Part shown: positions 56,464 through 64,000 of the stretch, in pieces
Layout: every line of letters begins with the position of its first letter
Numbering within the stretch: position 1 is the stretch's first letter
Source of the DNA: Owenia fusiformis
Taxonomy: Eukaryota; Annelida; Polychaeta; Sabellida; Oweniidae
NCBI GenBank assembly: GCA_903813345.2
Contig: CAIIXF020000005.1
Coordinates: 16,683,375-16,747,374 of the forward strand
DNA length: 64,000 bases
Reading direction: 5' to 3'
The notes under the pieces: generated by a model
What the model was told of the DNA's origin: nothing
Databases searched by the model: none
What the model saw: only the letters and a program-made list of their open reading frames with translations
Made by a program: the position numbers and the translations under genes

Positions 56464-59400
56464 TTAGTCAGCCTCATCTTCAGACTGTGTTGCTCCAGCC
56501 ATGCTGTAATGGTCAGATGTAAGTGATGGTATATTAACGTATGTCACATCAGTCTTAACCCTGAAGCGTTCAGTGTCCCTCTGCAGATTTGTTATCAAAT
56601 TAGCTACCATGTCATGAAGTTCATCAAAGGTTGGACGGGCTTTCGGTTTTGGATTCCAGCAATCATACATTATACGGTATCTGAAAATGCATATTAGGAA
56701 CATATTATTTGGAATGCGACAATCTCTGAGGTATAAGTTCCAAGTATGATATCTGGCAATTTTCCTATATCCTAAACGCTAATTAGCTACTTGTATGTAT
56801 CCAGTTTGATTGTATCCAGTAGTTTAATATTTATCTAATCAATTGAACTTGCTCATGGATATTTCAGGAACTCTCCCAGTCACGTTACTTTACTGGCTGC
56901 ACACAGATCATAATTATGCAGTTTTCAGTCAAAAGGGAATTAATTTGCATAAAATCCACCATGTGATGTTAATACTTTACACGAATTTACTGTTAAGACT
57001 TTTACTTCCTCCAAAAATCTATAAAAAATTTGGAAGATTCTGAACTCTCCAATATATATCAAAGATTTAAAGTTTGATGAAGAAAAGTCCATCTTAAGCA
57101 AGGTATGGGTAATTTAGATTAAAAAAACAACTTCTGACACTTATCACACATGTCAGGTCCATTATCAGTAGCTGCATATATCAAGGGTGAACAAGATCCT
57201 CATACTTACAATTCATTTGGACAGTATGTCGGTTGAGGCAGTCTCCTCCCTGACTTGAGATAGCGGACCATATCCCAGCCATCTACTTCGGGATATGGGG
57301 ACACTCCCCTGGTCATCAGCTCCCAGAGACAAACTCCATATGACCACTGTAAAAACATAGGTGATATATAACACAATATGATATAAAACAAGGTAAATAG
57401 TTCTGAATACTTCTCCCCACAAAGTCACTCAGATTTCACAAGATTTTTTCATAAAACAAAGGACATATAATGCTGAAAACTTATACAGTTATGAATATTG
57501 CACTTCAAAGAGCAAAATGGCCACCATATAATTTGTACAAGATCCTGGCTGATGAGAACACCTCAGGCTTAATAACAATATGTGAACAATTCATGTGTAG
57601 CTACATAACAATTCAAAATTAGGTTCACTGGTGTAAACTATCAAGGGGAGTGGTTTGTGTGGGTTACTGTACTGGATATGGTAAAATCATACCAAGTGAG
57701 GAATTACATTCAATTGTCATCATACCAAGTGAAGAATTACATTCAATTGTCAAAGGACTATATATAAGTGGTACATATTCGAAGATGTTAATATCCAATG
57801 AATTTTCAATGATATACAAAATATGAGACTGACCACGTCCGATCTTTCACTGTAGACCCCCTTCTCCATACTCTCTAGGGCCAGCCATTTCACCGGGAGT
57901 TTTGTCTTCTTGTTATCACTACTATAGTAGTCCCTCTCATAGACATCTCTAGATAGACCAAAGTCAGCCACCTTCACCTTCATATCCTCATCTAACCTAG
58001 AAGAAAAGGCAGCATGAACATTAGCCAATCAGCTCATCTTGCCTGTAATGAGAGCAGGAACATTAGCCAATCAGCTCATCTAGCTTGTATGAAGAGCGAA
58101 ACATTAGCCTATCAGCTAAAAACAGGAATATTAGCTTATGAGCTAATCTTACCAATACAAACAAGGCATTAACATACAAAATGTCACCACCTGCCATTTG
58201 TTACAGATACCAAATGCTAACTGCCAGACGCAATCACAAAATAGTTAGAGACTATAACAATATGTCACCAATTGTGACGGTCACATAAAAACAGGAACAT
58301 CTAACCAATATAATGAGCAGGGACATCATTTAAGTAGTGTAGTATTCAATGAAATGCATTGCAATTGAAGAATTTAGTGGCAATGACAAGTCAAAACCAC
58401 ACAGTACCGAACAGCAAACAGAGATGTACTGGAGAAGAACAGTAAATCAGAGTACTCACATACAGTTCCTGGCTGCCAGATCTCTATGGACAAACTTCAA
58501 CTTGGCAAGATATGACATACCAGATGCTATCTCAACACCAAATTCTAACAGAGACTTTACTGTGGGACTCTGCAATAAATTACAGTCATATAGGTAGGTA
58601 TAACAATACAGTGCTATTATTCACTCTTGTTATTATTTACTATTACACAATATTTCATTCTTTTTTTCATAATTCATGGAAAGTCACTTGTGAAAGGTGA
58701 ACAGGTATCCAAAAAAGAGTGAACTGGGAACTGAACCATTAATTTCAAAGACAAGGGGTATTTTACATGATTAGATCCCTGCCATATTCCTCACTTTCTG
58801 ATTGGTCAATTGACTGGTCAGAAAACAATAGGCAATTTTCCCCAGTAAAGATTGTAACAAAAAAGCATACTGGCCAGTTGTACTTCATTTGATGTCATAT
58901 TCTATTTACTAAATTACAAATCTCTCACTGTTAGCAGTTTTTCGTTCTCATTTTTTAATCCTTTATAGCCGTACTACTTGTTAAAAAACCTAGAAATGTG
59001 AAACCTTCCAATCTGAACACTTCTAGCAAGTCAATAGTCACACCTCCAGATTAGACAGCTTTTACTTCACTGCTATTATGAAATACACTTCAAACTAAAA
59101 ATGCTTACATTTTTCTCATCTCTGATATAACTCAAGACGTCACCATGTGACATGAATGGCAACACAACCAGTGGCATTTCCCCAGGGTTGAGACACAGTC
59201 CTAGCAGGGTTAAAACATGGGGGTGGTTGAAGTCTTTCATTATCAATGCTTCTTTCAGGAATGTCCTCAATGCCTCATCAGTGATATTATTATCCTCTGG
59301 AAAACACATGATTGATGCAGAAAAAATCATTTATTTTTCTCATTGCTTAGTACTGTATTAAGACTGTCAACACATAAACAGAAATGAATTTCAAATGCAA

Positions 59401-62400
59401 GTTGGGAAATTGTTTGCTAGGGCAAAACAAGTGAGTTTCAGTTTTCTATTAGGAATTCTTAACTAACATTAGTTCAGCAACATGTGCCAGGATGATGGGT
59501 CTTAAATCTTGTACTACCATTAAAAATCATTTCCTAAATAATACCAGCAGTAGCTTTCATGCAGTGGGACACAAAGGCAAGCGGACTGGAGTCAAACATG
59601 CCCGCATATTATTATACGGCATATCCCATTCAATCTATTACGTGAAATGACTCCAGGGAACATCCATATACTCACCATGTAACGTTTTGACAGCAACCAT
59701 TCTGTCTGCCTTCTCATCTTGCACTCTCAGTGATCCTTTGTAAACACAACCAAAGTGACCTATGTAAATAGAGAAAATTTTACTTTCAATTTCAATTAAT
59801 CCACATTTACCAAAGGATAATACAAAGAAGATGCAAATATTTAAACAATTGTCGCATATAGTATTGCTTCTACTGTAGGTGCAAACTCAACACATACAAG
59901 GGCAAGATGTTATTTGAGTACCACTCGAATATGATTCCCTCTCCATTGAGTGACTTCGTTACAACTCTTCCTTTTTAGATTATACTCAATCTGGGTCAGC
60001 ATGGGCCATACAGAAATAGACAATTATCTCCGGGGATCATCACATCTTTCCTCCTTGTTCTTCTCTATAGCCAAAACTGTGCATATTGTTTGATCGAAAA
60101 GTCAAATCTGGCTACCAGGTAAATGTATGGGGAAACAGACAGTAAAGTGGGAACCATGTCAACTAAATTGATTTCTGAACATTTTTCCATCACAGTACCT
60201 CATATTTCTTTGAAAAATAATATGTCTTAGTTTGTTTAATTTTAGAATACATGTTCAAAGCTAAGCTCTATTCAAAATTATCTGAAATATGATCTTACGA
60301 AAACACAAGGCTTATACTGGAAGATAAATTGTGGTAATATTTGGAACATAATATACCGGTATGCACATAAAAATATTCCCGAAGCAAGTATAACTCATGA
60401 TGTATACAGAGACCATAATGACAAAGGCATGGAAAAATGCTAGTATTAATTATCCTCAATTTCACCAGTATGTACAAAAGTCCCAATTACCTTTTCCTAG
60501 AACCTCCCCCAGTATCAAATCCTCCCTGTCAATCATCAGTCTGATGTCATCATCACCAAGGAGAGGCTCCTCCTCTCCAACTACTGACCTCAGAGCACCA
60601 ACTGTAGGAATGTTAGCCCTACGTCCAGGTACCGTTGTCTCATACACTATAAGTGATACAATGAATCCCTTTAATGCATATCATACATGTACTTGGAAAA
60701 ATACTGGGTGGGGAACTTCAGATAAAGTGAGTAGATTCAGATTGCATGGTCACACCCACTTATTTTCAAAAGTATGAAAGATTATAGATTATGCATTAAT
60801 CGTAAGCTTTGTGGTCAAGAGACTCAAGGTAGTATTTCAATGTCTATTGAGTAGTCAGTTTGTGTATCTACAATGCCAAAAATTAAAACTAAATAAAACA
60901 TCTATACTTGTGAATTTAAAAAATTACATAGCAACTATGAAATACATGGCACAGTCAGTTTGTAGAAAAATTTTAAACCCCATGAATCTATTTTTTTATA
61001 AGTCCAAAATACATTTTCCTGATCTCTTTTTATATGACACACTCATGTTGATCTATTAGGAAACTTTTTGGCAATATAAGTCATTATACACATGCTAATA
61101 TAATCCCACTGATTCATAATATTCAGTTGTATTATTTTTTTTCTCAAGATCCGGACAGTGAATTTTCATAAATATTTTTTTAGATTCTTCTGGTTTCCCA
61201 TAGAATGATAGAATGGGATTTAAAGAACAACTTATTGGAGTGCAATACTTACTATTTTCAATATTGGCATGGAACTCTACTACTTGCAGGTCATTAAGTG
61301 TTGGCTTAAAGGGCCACTGAAAAAAGTGTATTCATGCTTGCTGATAAAAAACATTCAAATGGAATATGTATAAGATATAAAGCATTTATTTGGAACATGA
61401 CAATCCGTGTCCAAAGACCTGTAAAAGATGTTTTAAACTAAGGAACAAATACTGAATCTGTGTTTTTTTTTTCATTCAATTTCAAATCCCAACAAAATTG
61501 CCAAGCCTAAATATTCTAGCATTGTATACTGGAATATGCAACTTCATGTTTAGTGAATCTCAATTACATGCACATACATACCTTTCTATTTTTGTGTAGG
61601 ACACAGCATATGATAATCAAAATGGTGAAGAAGATAAGAAAAACAATGACAGGTACCACCACAGCAGCTAAATGGACACCTCTGCCCCCTGAATAGTATT
61701 CCAAGTGGCCAATGTTAAAGTGAAGGTTACCAACAATCACCTGGAACAGGGGGTTAATGTCTTTAATTAATACCTGGTGATTGATTGTTTTGTTCAAAAT
61801 TGCATGTAGTTTTGAACAAAATACTCAACTGGCCGTAAATGTGACATAGGCATTAGGGAATGCAATCAAATAATGATGTTTGTATACTTCAGTGATCAGG
61901 CTATATGGGCTAGTCTTTGAAGGGCTAAATTTAAGGGTTATTTGCCAGGGGATTAAATTACTCTGTTCCAAATGAATCATCTGTACATCTCTCCTAGGGA
62001 TAGAGAAATAGCTTTGACACTTTGAGCTCAACCTTTAATATATTAAATATACACTCATGATCATTGTAAGCAAATCGTTTACTCTCTTTTTTATAATTTA
62101 TAATTACAATAGATATCAATAAATAATCGAATGTTCAGTAAATTCACATCAATGGACTTTTACCTCAACTTTTCGCTTTGGTTCATTTTGGGAAATTTGA
62201 CTTGGACGTCTGCTTGGATGACACATCAAGACTGTTGGAGAGAGTGATGTCACAATACATCTATCGTTACCTAAGGTCACTGTGAAATCACTAATTATGG
62301 CTGCATTGTTCAAGTTTGCTCCCTGAAAATAAAACATTGTTTTATTCCATTTCAATTTGAAGTAAATCCTTTAGAAAATATAGAACATCATTGTAAGAAT

Positions 62401-63761
62401 TTGAGTAGACTGTCAGCCATTATTTCTCAAAATAAGGCTAAAGATTAAGTTTCATGCTTGCACATATTAGCATATAAATCATTGACAAAATTGCTCAATA
62501 ACTTTTGAAGTAAAAAATGTGAAAATGTTGCATATGACAAAGGCAGTCAAAGTATTTTCATATTGTATTATCATGAGCATCCAAGAGTGAGCTCATGGTA
62601 TTATCAAAATATAAATCTATTACTTTTGGAGCTGTCCGTATCCCCTCAGTTAACCAAGCTATACAAGTTGTTGTTCAAACCTTTATATCAAGGTGTGTTT
62701 CCTCAAGATGAAACCGTCTGATATTCCCCTCTTCTGGGAACTTGTAGAAGACAGGATCAGGGTAGTACATGATCAAACTCATGTCTGGAGCAATGCTAGA
62801 AAAGTTTCTCAAATTTTCTACACCATCCATTATGAAGTACATCTGATACATTATGGGTCCATTGGTCTTATTGATTGATTGGTCTTTCCTTGCATTGTTG
62901 ATCACTTGGTCTTGCCTAGGTATATTGATCGATCTGTCTCTCCTGACAGGATTGGTTGTGTATGGTGCTCTAGAGCTGCTTGGTTGCCTAGGTGACATAG
63001 GTTTAATGCTTGGAGCAGGACATATCATAAATGTCCCGTTGAAGTTAGGTTGACAATCCTGAAATAAAAAATCAAATATACAATTTGCCTAAACATTATT
63101 TCTAATTCAAATTCTATGACTATTCCTTTCAGGCATTTTTCAGACATTACAAAATATTTTAACCACTGACAAATGACGGATATAATAGCAGGGTGAATAG
63201 TACTTACTGAAACATGATGTACTGGATCTGAGGGAGTAAAGATGGCCATTCTAGGGTGTTGTACCACATGCAAGTTGCTCCCAAGGATTTGAATAGGAAT
63301 TCCTCCACTGAAGTATGATATTGCATTTATATAAACAAATGCACTCACATAAATTGAAATACAGTGTACATTGTTCTTCATATGAAATTTACATATTGCA
63401 TTAAATATTATTGCTCAAACAAAATAAATATATATATTGGACGTACATTAAAATATTGCTCTATTCCAATGAAATAAATTAAATTGGTTTTACTTGAAAC
63501 ACAGTAAACAATAAATGAAAAATTAAGTTAAATTCGACTTAATATGAATAAACTTTTAATTTTATTTTTGGCACTCACCTGCTAAAACTTGAAAATCGCT
63601 TGACATGTGATATGGTAGGGTCAGGGGTGACTGTAAATGTTCCTTCGAAGGGGAGAGGTGTCCTGTCTATAACCACACTAACTTTTCCTTCAGTTACAGC
63701 ACTGCCAGAGGAGGCATTTACCCATAGTGGGGTGGTACACTGGATTAAACTGGAGGATATG
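56464..63761 (-). CDS. MET/RON-family receptor tyrosine kinase, 3' part (5' end outside window)
   Basis: Thirteen exons give about 698 residues in continuous phase: 63761-63579, 63307-63208, 63058-62681, 62322-62164, 61740-61582, 61316-61253, 60646-60491, 59759-59676, 59296-59109, 58569-58460, 57996-57834, 57346-57210, 56680-56464. The first four hold IPT-type repeats ([18 protein letters not shown], then [13 protein letters not shown] with paired Cys). Exon 5 has the membrane helix ([18 protein letters not shown]). The kinase has [18 protein letters not shown], a helix-C Glu in [36 protein letters not shown] (the two activation-loop tyrosines of MET), [10 protein letters not shown], and [19 protein letters not shown]. 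The tail has one YVNI site. These match MET and RON most closely. Such receptors bind plasminogen-like growth factors in vertebrates. The semaphorin domain and start codon lie to the right. All catalytic residues seen are intact. Confidence 0.93.
57687..57752. repeat. 33-bp tandem duplication in a MET-like intron
   Basis: TCATACCAAGTGAGGAATTA and the rest of the unit repeat once with a single visible change (GAGG to GAAG). No function is evident. Confidence 0.85.
58018..58150. repeat. Tandem repeat of about 48 bp in a MET-like intron
   Basis: Three decaying units of AACATTAGCCAATCAGCTCA begin just upstream of the exon at 57834-57996, on the acceptor side. A copy of the dispersed 120-bp repeat follows at about 58163-58285. 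Confidence 0.75.
58163..58285. repeat. Dispersed repeat of about 120 bp, same family as 5461
   Basis: Reads GGCATTAACATACAAAATGT, then CCACCTGCCATTTGTTACAG and GACTATAACAATATGTCACC, closely matching the 5461 copy. Confidence 0.75.
62871..62951 (-). repeat. 27-bp in-frame minisatellite in a MET-like IPT exon
   Basis: Three 27-bp units start at TTGATTGATTGG, TTGATCACTTGG and TTGATCGATCTG. On the coding strand they give nine-residue units of the form RxDQSINxx. They make a polar, probably flexible insertion inside an IPT repeat. Confidence 0.8.
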
Positions 63762-64000
63762 CTGAAACAGAGAAAGCAGAATTCTTACCTTCAAATATCT
63801 TCTTAATTTTACTTTTCATTCGAGATATATTTTTTCTGTTTTTGGAAATATATTAATTTGGCGCAAAATTTTTATGAATCAAGTCAATCTCTGATATGTG
63901 CAGAACATTTAAAATAGGCTAATGTACATTTATATCCTGCCAAAATATTGATTCATGACAGGACTCCTTAAAATTATCTATTATATGGAAAACAAACCCC
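63762..64000. other. Intron of the MET-like gene, window edge
   Basis: AT-rich sequence upstream of the acceptor at 63762-63764. No further exon was recognised before the window ends. Confidence 0.6.

Noticed and set aside
63765-63800. An extra MET-like exon ending at a GTAAGA donor near 63788
   Set aside because: It would leave an intron of under 30 bp before the next acceptor, too short to be spliced.
23-63990. tRNA or rRNA genes
   Set aside because: A scan by eye for the T-loop block GGTTCGAATCC with a matching A box found no convincing candidate. A covariance-model search would be decisive.

Overview
This is AT-rich nuclear DNA from an animal. Its genes have many short exons with GT-AG junctions, and its introns and gaps are crowded with foldback and MITE-like repeats. 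The gene set (an eIF4E3-class cap-binding protein, SMIM30, a MET/RON-family receptor kinase, a cilia protein resembling CFAP92/KIAA1257 and an intronless class A GPCR) fits a non-vertebrate bilaterian. A lophotrochozoan or an invertebrate deuterostome is most likely; the sequence alone does not settle which.

Layout. 1-5120 is repeat-rich flank. 5121-13522 (minus) is a complete 7-exon eIF4E3 gene of 214 codons. About 300 bp away, and divergent from it, 13819-13989 (plus) is a 56-residue SMIM30 gene whose start codon lies in a TISU/YY1-like motif. 13990-20223 is repeat-rich and separates it from a convergent, complete 20-exon gene at 20224-36232 (minus, 1465 codons) that I call CFAP92-like. 36233-42600 holds MITEs and a large foldback element. 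42593-46060 (minus) is a dead, 5'-truncated LINE with two frameshifts and a 438-bp internal tandem duplication. 48756-50153 (plus) is an intronless GPCR with six in-frame 63-bp repeat starts in its third intracellular loop. 56464-63761 (minus) holds the last 13 exons of a MET/RON-like receptor tyrosine kinase (three IPT repeats or parts of them, transmembrane segment, complete kinase domain, C-tail); its 5' part lies beyond the right edge.

The genes do not form a pathway or operon. The only likely regulatory coupling is the shared promoter of eIF4E3 and SMIM30. Exon borders were set by hand from splice consensus, conserved reading phase and recognisable protein families. In the two complete multi-exon genes all phases close and no internal stop appears.

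The most informative non-genic content is the mobile DNA. It includes a repeat family carrying tandem palindromic YY1-like sites, two Harbinger-like MITEs with TAA target duplications (one has a readable empty site), several hAT-like and pogo-like elements, and two CAC-ended elements with 5-bp target duplications. I found no tRNA, rRNA or CRISPR. I cannot point to a clearly new biological system; the candidates worth checking are listed in the findings.
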